Source: Bog-756 sp963745955 (GTDB lineage: Bacteria; Actinomycetota; Acidimicrobiia; Acidimicrobiales; RAAP-2). Taken from it: 64,000 bases of DNA. The translations under genes and the position numbers were made by a program. The notes beneath the pieces were generated by a model that made no database searches, was not told the origin of the DNA, and was given only the letters and a program-made list of their open reading frames with translations. The DNA lies in the NCBI GenBank assembly GCA_963745955.1, contig CAVUZI010000007.1, positions 980,275-1,044,274 of the forward strand, in the 5' to 3' direction. Below, piece by piece: positions 1 through 9,727 of the stretch (positions within the stretch are counted from its first letter, which is position 1; every line of letters begins with the position of its first letter).

Positions 1-591
1 GAGATCCGTGAGGGCATCGGCGAGACCGGGGTTCGGGCCGGCATCCTCAAGTGCGCGACGGACAGGGCCGGAATCACCCCGGGCGTCGAGCGCGTTCTGC
101 GGGCCGTGGCCCAGGCGCACCGGCAGACCGGCACGCCCATCACCACCCATACCCCCACCCCCCCGGAACCGTGGGGGCTCGAGCAGCAACGGATCCTGGC
201 CGAGGAGGGCGTCGACCTCAACCAGGTGGTCATCGGCCACTCGGGCGGGACACTGGACACCCGCTACCACGAGTCGATCATCGCCAACGGTTCGTACGTC
301 GGCTTCGATCACTTCGGCATCGGCACCTTCTCGTTGGCCGAGCGCATCGAAGCCGTCAACGTGCTCTGCCAGCGGGGCCACGCCGACCGGATCGTGCTGT
401 CCCACGACGCCATGTGCCATGTCGACTGGTTTCCGCCCTCCGTCTCTGCCGCGTGGAAGGAGTGGCGGTGGACGCACATCCCCGACGACGTCCTCCCCCA
501 GATGCTGCGTTCGGGAATCAGCCAAGCGGACATCTCGACGATGATGATCGAAAACCCACGTCGCATCCTCGAAGGATGCGAACCGTACTGA
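1..591 (+). CDS. Phosphotriesterase-family metal hydrolase, C-terminal part
   Basis: The frame is open from the first base of the window, so the N-terminus with the family's HxH motif lies outside. What is visible fits the phosphotriesterase (aryldialkylphosphatase-related) TIM-barrel amidohydrolases. These are GILKCATD, where the Lys is the position usually carboxylated to bridge two metals, then TTHT and VIGHSGG supplying the two later metal-binding His, and LSHDAM supplying the catalytic Asp. The family typically acts on lactones, phosphotriesters or related esters in the cytoplasm; the substrate here cannot be told. It ends 75 bases before a GTG-started acyl-CoA synthetase on the same strand, so it may be the first visible gene of a catabolic operon. 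Family assignment is fairly sure, function is not. Confidence 0.85.
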   Translation, partial: EIREGIGETGVRAGILKCATDRAGITPGVERVLRAVAQAHRQTGTPITTHTPTPPEPWGLEQQRILAEEGVDLNQVVIGHSGGTLDTRYHESIIANGSYVGFDHFGIGTFSLAERIEAVNVLCQRGHADRIVLSHDAMCHVDWFPPSVSAAWKEWRWTHIPDDVLPQMLRSGISQADISTMMIENPRRILEGCEPY

Positions 592-666
592 ACGGGGCCC
601 AATGAGCAGACCAGGGGACCCGGAGCCGTCCGCGGTTCCCATCGGGCCGACCGGAGATGGGCCGTA

Positions 667-2224
667 GTGGCCGGACCCGGCACCCAACCCGACGAGATCG
701 GCGCCATGGCGGACCGGCACCCCTCGGCCGTCGCCTGGCACAACCTCGCCGACGGGAGCGACCTGACCTTTGCCACCTGGCACACCCAGTCGAACCGGCT
801 GGCCCGGGGACTCGTCGAGCACGGCCTCGAACCGGGGGACCGGGTGGTCATCGCCATCGCCCCCGAGGAACCCTTTCCATGGCTCATCGCCTATGCCGCC
901 GTCCACCGTGCCGGAGCCGTCGCGGTTCCGGTCAACACCAGGCTGGCCGGACCGGAGCTCGGGGCCATTCTCGCCCATGCCGAGCCGACGGTGGTCCTGG
1001 CCAGCCCCGGCGTCGGAGGCGTCCTGCCCCGGAACGCACCCGCCGGCCCGTCGCCTGTCCGGGTGGCGGCCACGACCGACGGCGAAGGGGGGACCCTGGC
1101 CTGGGCGGACCTCTCGCACCCGGACGGCTCGGAGCTCGACCGGGGCCCGAGGTCGGACCGGTCGACCGAGATCATGGACATCATGTACACCTCGGGGACG
1201 ACCGGGGCTCCCAAAGCCGTCGTCGTCCGGTACGGCCCGCCGCGTACCGGACCGGCCCCGGCGTGGAACGGACTGGGGTTCATGACCGCCTCGCCGTTCT
1301 CGACGACCAGTGGGGTGTTGCTGGTCTACGGACCGATGAGCGGCGGGCTCAGCGGGTGGTACCTCCCCCGTTTCGATCCGGGTGCCTGGCTGGCGTGCGA
1401 CCGAGGATCGCCGGCCGGTGGCGTCGTTCATCGTCCCGGCCATGGCCCAGCTCATCGTGGCCCACCCACGCTTCGCCACCACGGACCTCACCAGCCTGGC
1501 CGCGGTCACCATCGGTGGGGCCCCGGTCGCCCGGGCCACACTCGCCCGCCTGGGAGAACGGCTGTCCCGGGCCGACGTGCTGGTCGGCTACGGGCTCACC
1601 GAGTTCGGCGCGGTCAGCCGCTCGCCGTCCGGAGACCAGGGCCGTCACCTCGGCTCGGCCGGCCGGGCCCTGCCCGGCGTCGAGATCCGGATCGTGGACG
1701 ACGACGGTGACGAGGCTCCACCCGGGCAGGTGGGCGAGATCACCGTGCGGGGACCGGGCGCCCACCGCGCGTACTACAGGGAAGAGACCGCCACCGGTCG
1801 GACGTGGCGGGACGGTTGGCTGTTCAGCGGGGACATCGGCTACCTCGACGAGGACGGCTTCCTCTGGATCACCGGGCGCACCAAGGACCTGATCATCCGG
1901 GGAGGCCACAACATCGCTCCGGGCGAGGTCGAAGAGGCGCTCTTCGCCCACGAGGACGTGGTCGACGCGGTGGTGGCCGGCATTCCCCACGACGTTCTCG
2001 GTGAGGATGTGGGAGCCTGGGTCGTGCTGCAGAAGGGCTCCGCTGCGACCGCTCCCGATCTGCGCCGGTTCCTCCTCGAGCGTCTGGCCGACTTCAAGGT
2101 CCCCCGCACACTGCACCTCGTTCCCTCGCTGCCCCGGAATGCCGCCGGCAAGGTCTTGAAGCGCGAGCTCGGAGCAGCGCCGTCGGCCGACCGCGCACCG
2201 CCGCCACCGGGGCCCCGGCGATGA
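667..2224 (+). pseudogene. Acyl-CoA synthetase (AMP-dependent ligase), frameshifted
   Basis: Adenylate-forming enzyme of the FadD/CaiC type, which activates a carboxylic acid to acyl-AMP and then acyl-CoA. The first part, from GTG 667, carries the P-loop motif YTSGTTGAPKAVVV (codons from about 1186). It runs to FDPGAWLA near 1395, where the reading continues in the +1-shifted frame as RRPVASFIVPAMAQ. The second part has the YGLTEFGA adenylate motif, the GWLFSGDIGYLDEDG motif, the ITGRTKDLIIRGG hinge and the catalytic Lys near the C-terminus (NAAGKVLKREL). Only one frame change is needed and both halves are otherwise complete, about 518 codons in total, so a one-base sequence error is as likely as a real mutation. 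The stop overlaps the crotonase start as ATGA, indicating translational coupling and a shared acyl-CoA pathway. Confidence 0.85.
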
Positions 2225-3093
2225 GCAACCCCGATCCGGCCGTCCTCACCGAGACGATCGGTGCCGTGTTCCGCCTGACCCTCAACCGGCCCGAGCGCCA
2301 CAACCCACTGACGCCGCGCTGCATCCGGGAGATCCTGGCCGGCGTGGCCGCCGCCGAGGACGACGCCGGCATCCGGGCGGTCGTGATCCGCGGCTCGGGG
2401 CCTTCGTTCTCATCGGGCTACGGGATACTGGCGGAGGACATCGAACCACAGGACGAACGGGCACCGAGCGGCATCGAGGCCGACGTGACGGCCATGCTCG
2501 GGCTGGGCGCCGGCTGGGCCCGGATCTGGGACTGCCGCATTCCCGTCATCGCCCAGGTGCACGGGAACTGCCTGGCCGGAGGCACCGACCTCGCCCTGCA
2601 CTGCGACATCGTGCTGGCCGCTGACGACGCCCGGTTCGGCTTCCCCCCGGTCCGGTCCATGGGCGTGCCGCCGACCAACATGTGGCTCTACCACCTCGGT
2701 CCCCAGTGGACCAAGCGACTGCTCTTCACCGGGGACACCGTGAGCGGGGCCGAGGCCGCCTCGATCGGCCTGGTGCAGGAGGCGGTGCCGGCGGGCCGCC
2801 TCGACGAGCACGCACTCCTCCTGGCCACGCGGATGGCCATGGTCGGCCGGGACCTGCTCACCGCCAACAAACGGGTCATCAACCAGGGTGTCGAGCTCAT
2901 GGGCCGGTCCCAACTGCAGCGGTTCGCCGCGCTCAACGACGCCGTCGCCCACCGGACCCCGGATGCCCGTGCCTTCACGGCCCGGGCCGGGGAGATCGGC
3001 CTCAAGCAGGCCGTCAACGAGCGGGACGCTCCGTTCGACCGCCCCGGTGGGGTGCCCGACAACGAGGAGCGACCGCCGCCGGCACACCCGTAG
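2221..3093 (+). CDS. Enoyl-CoA hydratase/isomerase (crotonase) family
   Basis: A 290-residue crotonase-fold protein. The N-terminal strand motif is followed by LNRPERHNPL, the first oxyanion-hole segment around SGPSFSSGYG, and the second around VHGNCLAGGTDLALHCD, then the DARFGFPPVRSMGVPP segment typical of the fold. The usual catalytic Glu pair of true enoyl-CoA hydratases is not obvious (GGTDLALH and PPVRSMG), so the reaction could be another crotonase chemistry. It probably acts in the cytoplasm on the product of the preceding acyl-CoA synthetase, to which it is coupled by a 4-bp ATGA overlap. The C-terminal 20 residues are a Pro/Glu-rich tail. Confidence 0.9.
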   Translation: MSNPDPAVLTETIGAVFRLTLNRPERHNPLTPRCIREILAGVAAAEDDAGIRAVVIRGSGPSFSSGYGILAEDIEPQDERAPSGIEADVTAMLGLGAGWARIWDCRIPVIAQVHGNCLAGGTDLALHCDIVLAADDARFGFPPVRSMGVPPTNMWLYHLGPQWTKRLLFTGDTVSGAEAASIGLVQEAVPAGRLDEHALLLATRMAMVGRDLLTANKRVINQGVELMGRSQLQRFAALNDAVAHRTPDARAFTARAGEIGLKQAVNERDAPFDRPGGVPDNEERPPPAHP

Positions 3094-3107
3094 TGTGGGA
3101 TGTAGAC

Positions 3108-6100
3108 GTGACCGCACCGCTCCGAACCGCCAGGGCCGATCCAGGGCCGCTCTCGCCTGGCTCAGCCGCGCCCGGCGTCCGGGGCGTGGAGCCCCGGCAG
3201 CCGCCGCCCACCGGCCGGGCAGGACTCGACGACCTCCCCGAGGACTCGATCCTCCGCACGTTCCATCCGGCGGTGGCCAGCTGGTTCCTCCGGTGCTTCC
3301 CGTCCGGGCCCACCGAGCCGCAACGTCGGGCGTGGCCACACATCATGTCCGGAACCGACGTGCTGGTGGCCTCCCCGACCGGAACCGGCAAGACGCTCAC
3401 CGGTTTTCTGGTGGCGATCGACGCCGCCTACCGGGCCCGGGCCGAAGCCACGCAGGAGCCCGCACCCAGGTCCGGGCCCGGGGTGGTCTACGTCTCCCCG
3501 CTGAGGGCGCTCACCGTCGACGTCCACGAGAACCTGCAACGGCCGCTCGCCGGCATCGCCGAAGAGGCCGCACGGCTGGGGCTTGCCGCGCCGGATCTCT
3601 CGGTGGCCGTGCGGACCGGCGACACCCCGCCGGCCGAGAGGGCGGCCATGCGACGGTCGCCTCCCGACCTGTTGGTCACCACCCCCGAGTCCCTCTACCT
3701 GCTCCTCACGGCGGCGTCGTCCCGGACCATGCTCCAGGGGGTTCACACCGTGATCGTCGACGAGGTGCACACCCTGGCCCGTGACAAGCGCGGAGCCCAT
3801 CTCGCACTGAGCCTCGAGCGGCTGGGCGCACTGGTGGAGGCCCAGGGGAACCGGCTCCAGCGCATCGGGCTGTCGGCCACCCAGCGACCGCTCGACGTGG
3901 TGGCCGATCTCCTCTCGGGGTCGGGTCCGTCCCGCTCCTCCACCGCCATCGTCGACTGCGGCCACCGGCGGGACCTCGACGTGGACATCGAGCTCCCCCA
4001 GACCGAGCTCGAAGCCGTGGCCAGCGGCTCACAGCTCTCAGATGTGTTGGACCGTATCGCCGCACATGTCCTCGAGCACCGGACCACCCTCATCTTCGTC
4101 AACACGCGCAAGATGGCCGAGCGGGTCGCCCACCAGCTGGCCATCCGGCTCGGGACGCAGGCCGAGGCCGACGACGAAGCTCCTGATGACGTCTTCGACG
4201 GTGCCGACCGTGCCGCCGCCCCGAGCGCGGCTGCGGAGATGATCGGCGGCACCCTGGACGGACCTGTCGGGGCGGTCCCCCATTTCGATCCGATCGACGC
4301 CGCGCTCCAGGTGGCGGCCCACCACGGCAGCCTCTCGACCGCCCGGCGCCGTATCGTCGAGCAGCGCCTGCGGGCCGGCGATCTCCGTGCGCTGGTGGCG
4401 ACGGCCTCACTCGAGCTGGGTATCGACGTCGGGCCTGTCGAACTGGTGTGCCAGATCGGATCGCCGAGGGCCATCGGCACCTTCCTCCAGCGGGTGGGAC
4501 GGGCCAACCACCAACTCGAGGGCACCCCCGCCGGTCGGCTGTACCCGCTCACCCGGGACGAGCTTGTCGAGTGCACCGCCCTCCTGGCCGGAGTCCGGGC
4601 CGGGCATCTCGACGTGTTGCAACCGCCGGTGTCACCTCTGGACGTGCTGGCCCAGCAGCTCGTGGCCGAGGTGGCGGCAGCCGGCGAGTGGGATGTCGGA
4701 GCCCTCTTCGAGCTGGTCCGACGGGCAGCACCCTACGCGGACCTCTCCCGGGACAGCTTCGACGACGTGGTCGAACTGGTCTCGTGGGGAATCCAGACCG
4801 GACGCGGTCGGCGCGGCGCCCATCTCCACCACGACGCCGTCAACGGTCGCCTCCGCGCTCGACGCGGCGCACGGCTGGCCGCCCTCACCAGCGGAGGGGC
4901 CATCCCGGAGACGGGCGACTATCGCGTGGTCCTCGATCCCGACGGGATCACCGTGGGATCGGTGCATGAGGACTTCGCCGTGGAGGCCACCGCCGGCGAC
5001 ATCTTCCTGCTCGGCACCCACTCCTGGCGCGTCGCCAAGGTCGAGACCGGGACCGTGCGCGTCCACGATGCCGGCGACCTGCCGCCCACCATCCCCTTCT
5101 GGCTGGGTGAGGCGCCGGCGCGCACCGCCGAGCTCTCCGAGGAGGTCGGCGCTCTCCGCTCCGAGCTCGAGCCGCTGTTGGCCGCGGGCGACGGCGTGGG
5201 GGCACGAGCGGCCGTGCGCGCCCGGGCCGGGGTGTCCGAAGAGGTCGCCGATCAGGTCACGGCCTACCTGGGAGCCGGACTCGCCGCGCTGGGAGCACTT
5301 CCCACCCGGGAGCACATCGTGATCGAGCGGGTCTTCGACGAGTCGGAGGGCACCCAGCTGATCGTCCACGCCCCGTATGGCGGACGCATCAACAGGGCGC
5401 TCGGACTCGCCCTGCGCAAGCGGTTCTGCGTCTCCTTCGACTTCGAGCTCCAGGCGGCGGCGGACGACGACACCGTCGTGCTGTCCCTCGGGCCCCAACA
5501 CAGTTTTCCGCTGTCCCAGGTGCCGAAGATGCTGCAGAGCGGTACGGCCACCGAGGTGCTGACCCAGGCCATCCTCCTCCACCCGATGCTGGCCGCCCGC
5601 TGGCGTTGGAACCTGAACAGGGCTCTCGTGGTCCCGCGTTCGCGTGGCGGCCAGCGCCGGCCGATCCATCTGCAGCGCATGGAAGCCGACGACCTCCTGG
5701 CCGCGGCATGGCCGGCCCTGGCCGCCTGTCAGGAGAACGCCGGCCCCGGTCCCGTGCCCGTGCCCGACCACGTGCTCGTCCGCCAGTCGGTTGCGGACTG
5801 CCTGACCGAGCCGCTCGACGCCGCCGGTCTGGTCTCCCTGCTCGACGACCTGGAGACGGGTCGGGTCGGGGTCCACCTCGTCGAGTCCGCCGAGGCGTCC
5901 CCACTCGCCCACGGCATCCTGACCGGGCGCCCCTTCACGTTCCTCGACGGCGCACCGCTGGAGGAACGCCGCACCCGGGCCGTCCCGATCAGCCGTGGAC
6001 TCGGACCGCCGGGCGCCGGCGGCCTGCCCGTCGCCGCGTCGGAGCTCGGCCCCCTCGATGACACCGCCGTCGCCGAGGTCCTCGATCAGGTGCGGCCGCG

Positions 6101-7700
6101 GCCGAGGGATCCCGACGAACTGCACGACCTCCTCTTGTCACTGGTCCTGTGCCGACCGGTGCCGGCCTGGCAGCACTGGTTCGAGCAGCTCGAGATGGAC
6201 GGCCGGGCCGGCGTGCTGGCCGGGGCATGGGCACCGACCGAACGCCTGCCCCTGGCCGAGGCGATCACCCGCTCGCTGACCGACCCCCTGGTTGCCGCCG
6301 ACGACGCGCTGGCCGAGTGCATCGGCGGACATCTGGAGCTGGCGGGTCCGGTGACCGTCGATCAACTGGTGGCCGACGCACCGCTCCCGAGCGGATCGGT
6401 TCTGGGCGCGCCCGTCACCGCGGCCAGAGCCCGTACGGGACTGGCCCGACTGGAAGGATCCGGCTCGGCCATCGAACTCCCCGACGGTCGCTGGTGCGCC
6501 CGCCATCTCCTGGTGCGGCTGCACGCGGCCAGCCGGGGCCGGCGGCGTCGGCGGGTCGAGCCTGTCAGCATCTCGGACTTCGTGCGATTCCTCACCTGCT
6601 GGCAGCACGTGGCCGCCGGGACCCAGGCCGAGGGGAGGTCCGGCCTGCTGGCCGTCATCGAACAGCTGCAGGGGCTCGAGGTGGCCGCGGGTGAATGGGA
6701 GCGGGAGGTCCTTCCGGCCCGGGTCGCCCACTACGACCCCCGATGGCTCGACGAGCTCTGCCTCGCCGGCGAGGTGGCGTGGGCCCGCCTCACCCCCCGC
6801 CCCGAACGCGAGCCCCAACCGGCCGATGGTTCCGTGACGCCCGCGGCACGCCGCGGCTCGTCGACGCCCTCACCGGCGACGCCCCTGGCCATCGTGGCTC
6901 GCCAGGACCTGGCCTGGATGCTGGCCGCGGTCCGCGGCGACAAGGCCCCGGCCGAGCCGACCGCAGGGGCTTCGGCCGACCTCTTGGCCGTGCTCCGCCA
7001 CCGTGGCGCCTGCTTCCGGTCGGAGCTGGCGCCGGCATCGGGCCGCCTGAGCACCGAGGTCGACGAGGGCCTCTGGGATCTGGTCGCCCGCGGGATCGTC
7101 ACGGCCGACGCCTTCTCGGCCGTACGGTCGCTGCTCTCGGCCCGTCTCCGGCTCCGCCGACCGCAAGGGACCCACCGTGGAGCGGCGCGCCGGGCCGCGC
7201 TGGGCCGCCAGCGGGCCTCGGTGGGAACGGGCGTCGGTGAAGGTCGCTGGTCACTCCTCCCTGCGGCTGACGACACCGGCACGGGATCGCAGAGCGGTCC
7301 GCCGGCCGAGGAGCTGGCCGAGGCCGTGGCCTGGCAGCTCCTGGCCCGGTGGGGAGTGGTGGCGTGGGAGCTCTGGGCACGGGAGTCGTACCGCGTCCCG
7401 TGGCGGGATGTCGTGCGAGCGCTTCGCCGGCTGGAGGCCCGCGGCCAGGCGCTGGGCGGCCGGTTCGTGGCCGGCATCTCCGGCGAGCAGTACGCGACGC
7501 CCGAAGCGGTGTCGCTCCTGGTCGAGGTGCGCGCCGACCCCGGCCGGGGAGACGAGGTCGTGGTGGCCGGCGCGGATCCGCTCAACCTGACGGGAGAGTG
7601 GCTGGGTGGAACCCGGGTGCCCGCCGTCCGGCACCGCAGCGTCCACTACCGCGACGGGTTCCCGGCGGACCCCGCCGTTCCGGCGCACTCCGACCGCTGA
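3108..7700 (+). CDS. lhr: Lhr-family ATP-dependent helicase
   Basis: Large helicase-related protein of about 1530 residues, the usual size for actinobacterial Lhr. Lhr is an ATP-driven 3'-to-5' translocase that unwinds RNA:DNA and DNA duplexes in DNA repair. The superfamily 2 core is at the N-terminus: Walker A SPTGTGKT near residue 90, the DEAD-box-like DEVH near 218, motif III SATQRP near 256, and motif VI QRVGRANH near 460. The remaining 1000 residues form the winged-helix and Lhr-specific C-terminal regions. The frame is open far upstream inside the crotonase gene. I place the start at GTG 3108, with GTG 3093 (overlapping the crotonase stop) as the alternative. No frame defects are seen across 4.6 kb, a useful contrast with the right half of the window. 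Confidence 0.93.
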   Translation: MTAPLRTARADPGPLSPGSAAPGVRGVEPRQPPPTGRAGLDDLPEDSILRTFHPAVASWFLRCFPSGPTEPQRRAWPHIMSGTDVLVASPTGTGKTLTGFLVAIDAAYRARAEATQEPAPRSGPGVVYVSPLRALTVDVHENLQRPLAGIAEEAARLGLAAPDLSVAVRTGDTPPAERAAMRRSPPDLLVTTPESLYLLLTAASSRTMLQGVHTVIVDEVHTLARDKRGAHLALSLERLGALVEAQGNRLQRIGLSATQRPLDVVADLLSGSGPSRSSTAIVDCGHRRDLDVDIELPQTELEAVASGSQLSDVLDRIAAHVLEHRTTLIFVNTRKMAERVAHQLAIRLGTQAEADDEAPDDVFDGADRAAAPSAAAEMIGGTLDGPVGAVPHFDPIDAALQVAAHHGSLSTARRRIVEQRLRAGDLRALVATASLELGIDVGPVELVCQIGSPRAIGTFLQRVGRANHQLEGTPAGRLYPLTRDELVECTALLAGVRAGHLDVLQPPVSPLDVLAQQLVAEVAAAGEWDVGALFELVRRAAPYADLSRDSFDDVVELVSWGIQTGRGRRGAHLHHDAVNGRLRARRGARLAALTSGGAIPETGDYRVVLDPDGITVGSVHEDFAVEATAGDIFLLGTHSWRVAKVETGTVRVHDAGDLPPTIPFWLGEAPARTAELSEEVGALRSELEPLLAAGDGVGARAAVRARAGVSEEVADQVTAYLGAGLAALGALPTREHIVIERVFDESEGTQLIVHAPYGGRINRALGLALRKRFCVSFDFELQAAADDDTVVLSLGPQHSFPLSQVPKMLQSGTATEVLTQAILLHPMLAARWRWNLNRALVVPRSRGGQRRPIHLQRMEADDLLAAAWPALAACQENAGPGPVPVPDHVLVRQSVADCLTEPLDAAGLVSLLDDLETGRVGVHLVESAEASPLAHGILTGRPFTFLDGAPLEERRTRAVPISRGLGPPGAGGLPVAASELGPLDDTAVAEVLDQVRPRPRDPDELHDLLLSLVLCRPVPAWQHWFEQLEMDGRAGVLAGAWAPTERLPLAEAITRSLTDPLVAADDALAECIGGHLELAGPVTVDQLVADAPLPSGSVLGAPVTAARARTGLARLEGSGSAIELPDGRWCARHLLVRLHAASRGRRRRRVEPVSISDFVRFLTCWQHVAAGTQAEGRSGLLAVIEQLQGLEVAAGEWEREVLPARVAHYDPRWLDELCLAGEVAWARLTPRPEREPQPADGSVTPAARRGSSTPSPATPLAIVARQDLAWMLAAVRGDKAPAEPTAGASADLLAVLRHRGACFRSELAPASGRLSTEVDEGLWDLVARGIVTADAFSAVRSLLSARLRLRRPQGTHRGAARRAALGRQRASVGTGVGEGRWSLLPAADDTGTGSQSGPPAEELAEAVAWQLLARWGVVAWELWARESYRVPWRDVVRALRRLEARGQALGGRFVAGISGEQYATPEAVSLLVEVRADPGRGDEVVVAGADPLNLTGEWLGGTRVPAVRHRSVHYRDGFPADPAVPAHSDR

Positions 7701-7762
7701 GCCCCCTGGGATCGCCGCGGGTCCCACAGAACTGGCCCGAATGCCGGTGGTACGGTCGGCCG

Positions 7763-8230
7763 ATGCCCCGCCCCGTCGCTGCCGATGTCCCGGTCGACCG
7801 GGCCGGGCTGGACGAGTTCATCCGTCACCGGCACGCCGCCGTCCTCTGCACGCAACGTGGAGACGGGACCCCCCAGATGTCTCCGGTGACCATGGGAGTC
7901 GACACGGACGGGACGATTCTGGTGGCGAGCTATCCGGAGCGGGCCAAGGTCCACAATCTGCGGGCGCGCCCGCAGGCCTCCGTGTGCGTACTGTCCGAGT
8001 CCTTCGCCGGCGAGTGGGTCCAGGTATCGGGATCGACCACCGTCATCGATGTACCAGAGGCCGTCGACGGTCTGGTGGCCTACTTCCGATCCATCAGCGG
8101 TGAGCATCCCGATTGGGACGAATACCGTCAGGCCATGATCGACCAGGGCAAGGTGCTGATACGCCTGGCACCCGAGCGGTGGGGCCCGATCAGCAGAGGA
8201 GGCTTCCCGCCCCGGCTGGCGGGCGGTTGA
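7763..8230 (+). CDS. PPOX-class flavin- or F420-binding split-barrel protein
   Basis: A 155-residue protein of the pyridoxamine-5'-phosphate-oxidase-like split-barrel fold. The N-terminal stretch has the order common to actinobacterial F420-dependent PPOX proteins: FIRHRHAAVLCTQRGDG, then PQMSPVTMGVDTDG, then SYPERAKVHNLRARP, then the FAGEWVQVSG strand. These small enzymes bind FMN or F420 and reduce unsaturated small molecules, but the substrate is unknown. The ATG at 7763 is the first start in frame with this domain after the Lhr stop. The gene stands alone between lhr and the ArsR operon. Confidence 0.85.
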   Translation: MPRPVAADVPVDRAGLDEFIRHRHAAVLCTQRGDGTPQMSPVTMGVDTDGTILVASYPERAKVHNLRARPQASVCVLSESFAGEWVQVSGSTTVIDVPEAVDGLVAYFRSISGEHPDWDEYRQAMIDQGKVLIRLAPERWGPISRGGFPPRLAGG

Positions 8231-8322
8231 TCCCTTCGCGACGCGAAGACCTCGGAAGCCGTTCGGGCCCGGCGGGCCCACTGGCCGATCGTCCGCCGGG
8301 CGGCAGAGGTTCTCTGCGTATT

Positions 8323-8357
8323 GGTAACTGCTGTGTTACGGTAACTGGATGGTTACC
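8323..8357 (+). promoter_or_regulatory. Tandem palindromic operators upstream of the arsR operon
   Basis: Two adjacent inverted repeats of identical design: GGTAAC-N6-GTTACG at 8323-8340 and GGTAAC-N6-GTTACC at 8340-8357. They share one base, so their centres are 17 bp apart. They lie about 110 bp upstream of the ArsR-family gene. Half-sites of 6 bp separated by 6 bp fit a dimeric winged-helix repressor, so autoregulation of the downstream operon is the natural inference. A promoter should overlap them. Confidence 0.7.
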
Positions 8358-8468
8358 GATCCCGGTTGACCGAATCCCAGAGGAGACGACCACGTGCGGT
8401 ACCGCAGCGCACCATCGATGACGGCGGCCGGCCGGGACGACGACCGGGTCGGCACGGGACGCTGAACA

Positions 8469-8798
8469 GTGGTGGCGACGTCGGCCTCCGGTGATCCCTT
8501 CGAAGCGTTGGGCGACCCCAACCGTCGGGAGATCCTGCGACTGCTCAGCGACGGCGACAAGCCGGTCCGAGAGATCGCTGCGGCCATGTCCATCAGCCGA
8601 CCGGCGGTCTCCCGCCATCTCCGGCTGCTGAAGGAGGCCGGACTGGTGGTCGAGCACGCTGAGGGGACCCGCCGGATCTACCACCTTCACGAGCAGGGAC
8701 TTGGTGCGGTCAGGAGCTACCTCGAGGGCGTCTGGGGGGACGCCGCGGTGCGCTTTCGGTTGCTGGCCGAGAACACCGAGGGGACCGTGGGGCGATGA
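8469..8798 (+). CDS. ArsR-family winged-helix transcriptional regulator
   Basis: A 109-residue ArsR-type repressor. The DNA-binding part is clear: FEALGDPNRREILRLLSDG, then the recognition region VREIAAAMSISRPAVSRHLR and the wing GLVVEHAEGTRRIYHL. No metal-binding Cys pair of the classical arsenic or cadmium sensors is present. This matches the sub-group whose genes precede SRPBCC/AHSA1 proteins. It is translationally coupled to the next gene by ATGA at 8795-8798. The tandem palindromes at 8323-8357 are its probable operator. Confidence 0.92.
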   Translation: MVATSASGDPFEALGDPNRREILRLLSDGDKPVREIAAAMSISRPAVSRHLRLLKEAGLVVEHAEGTRRIYHLHEQGLGAVRSYLEGVWGDAAVRFRLLAENTEGTVGR

Positions 8799-9241
8799 CC
8801 GACCCGCTGAGGATCTCCTTCGAGGTCGCCTGTTCGGCCGAGCACGCGTTCGAAACGTGGACGTCGGGGATCAGCCGATGGTGGCCACAAGACCACACCG
8901 TGACCGGGCATGCCGACCTCATCGTCCTGCAGGCGGAGGTCGGAGGTCGGATCTATGAACGGACCTCCGAAGGGGTCGAGCACGACTGGGGTGAAGTGAC
9001 CGTCTGGAAGCCTCCGACACAGCTGTCCTACCGCTGGCACCTCGGCCGTGACCGCGCTGATGCCACCGAGGTCGAGATCCGATTCCTCGCCCAGGGGGCC
9101 GATGTCACCCGGGTGGAGATCGAGCACCGGGGTTGGGACCGGCTCGGGACCGGAGGCGAGGAATGGCGTGAGCAGAATCGAGCCGGCTGGAGGACACTGC
9201 TCCCTCACTTCGAGGCCGCCGTATCGAAGGGAGACCATTGA
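8795..9241 (+). CDS. SRPBCC (AHSA1/START-like) domain protein
   Basis: A 148-residue protein of the SRPBCC helix-grip fold in the Aha1/AHSA1-like group. It starts RISFEVACSAEHAFETWTS and carries the characteristic WGEVTVWKPPTQLSYRWHLG strand and a C-terminal helix beginning GGEEWREQNRAGWRTLLPHF. The fold has a hydrophobic cavity for lipids or other small ligands. In ArsR-SRPBCC pairs the ligand is generally unknown. It overlaps both neighbours by 4 bp, so the three proteins are made together. Confidence 0.9.
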   Translation: MTDPLRISFEVACSAEHAFETWTSGISRWWPQDHTVTGHADLIVLQAEVGGRIYERTSEGVEHDWGEVTVWKPPTQLSYRWHLGRDRADATEVEIRFLAQGADVTRVEIEHRGWDRLGTGGEEWREQNRAGWRTLLPHFEAAVSKGDH

Positions 9242-9651
9242 TGGGTTCCGGCACCAAGGAGGACCCGTGGGTCCTCAAGACCCCACCCGGCACCTCGGAG
9301 TACACCATCTACCGGGATGAACAGTCCGATCCACCGGCTCTCGTCTGCACGGTGGGATCAACCACCCTGAAGTACCACCTCCGGGCCATCGACGACCTCT
9401 ACGCCTGGTTGGCCGAGCAGGACGAATGGGTACCTCTCGGCGCAGCCGATGAGAAGAAGCCGGCCGGACCTGGGACCGTCGAGGCATGGGGACGATCTCC
9501 GGACAACCCGATCGGAGGGTGGTACGGGCTCCGCAACGGCTATCGCGGCCGGTTCGGGATGTACCTGCCGCCGTTGTTGGAGGAACTCGGTCTCGCCGAG
9601 GTCACCCACGACCCCCGAAGCAACCGGATGCGGGCGGCACCACGCCGGTGA
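9238..9651 (+). CDS. Conserved actinobacterial protein of an ArsR/SRPBCC operon (DUF6855-like)
   Basis: A 137-residue soluble protein coupled by ATGA (9238-9241) to the SRPBCC gene. Its features are an N-terminal GTKEDPWVLKTPPGTSEYTI, a DDPPALVCTVGSTTL-like strand region, DEWVPLGAADEKK, and a C-terminal helix beginning LPPLLEELGLAEV. From memory it resembles the domain called DUF6855, which often accompanies SRPBCC proteins, but I cannot verify the accession. There is no signal peptide or membrane segment. Function unknown; co-translation argues for a shared task or a shared ligand with the SRPBCC protein. Confidence 0.7.
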   Translation: MMGSGTKEDPWVLKTPPGTSEYTIYRDEQSDPPALVCTVGSTTLKYHLRAIDDLYAWLAEQDEWVPLGAADEKKPAGPGTVEAWGRSPDNPIGGWYGLRNGYRGRFGMYLPPLLEELGLAEVTHDPRSNRMRAAPRR

Positions 9652-9727
9652 GCGCCAGGGGGTGAGCGCCTCCCGTCGGGCGCCACCGGTCAGGACCGAC
9701 GACACCACCGAGCCAAGGAGATGACCG

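Noticed and set aside
4632..6125. A ~500-codon minus-strand open frame inside lhr
   Set aside because: It is a codon-bias shadow of the helicase gene, with no domain and no ribosome-binding site.
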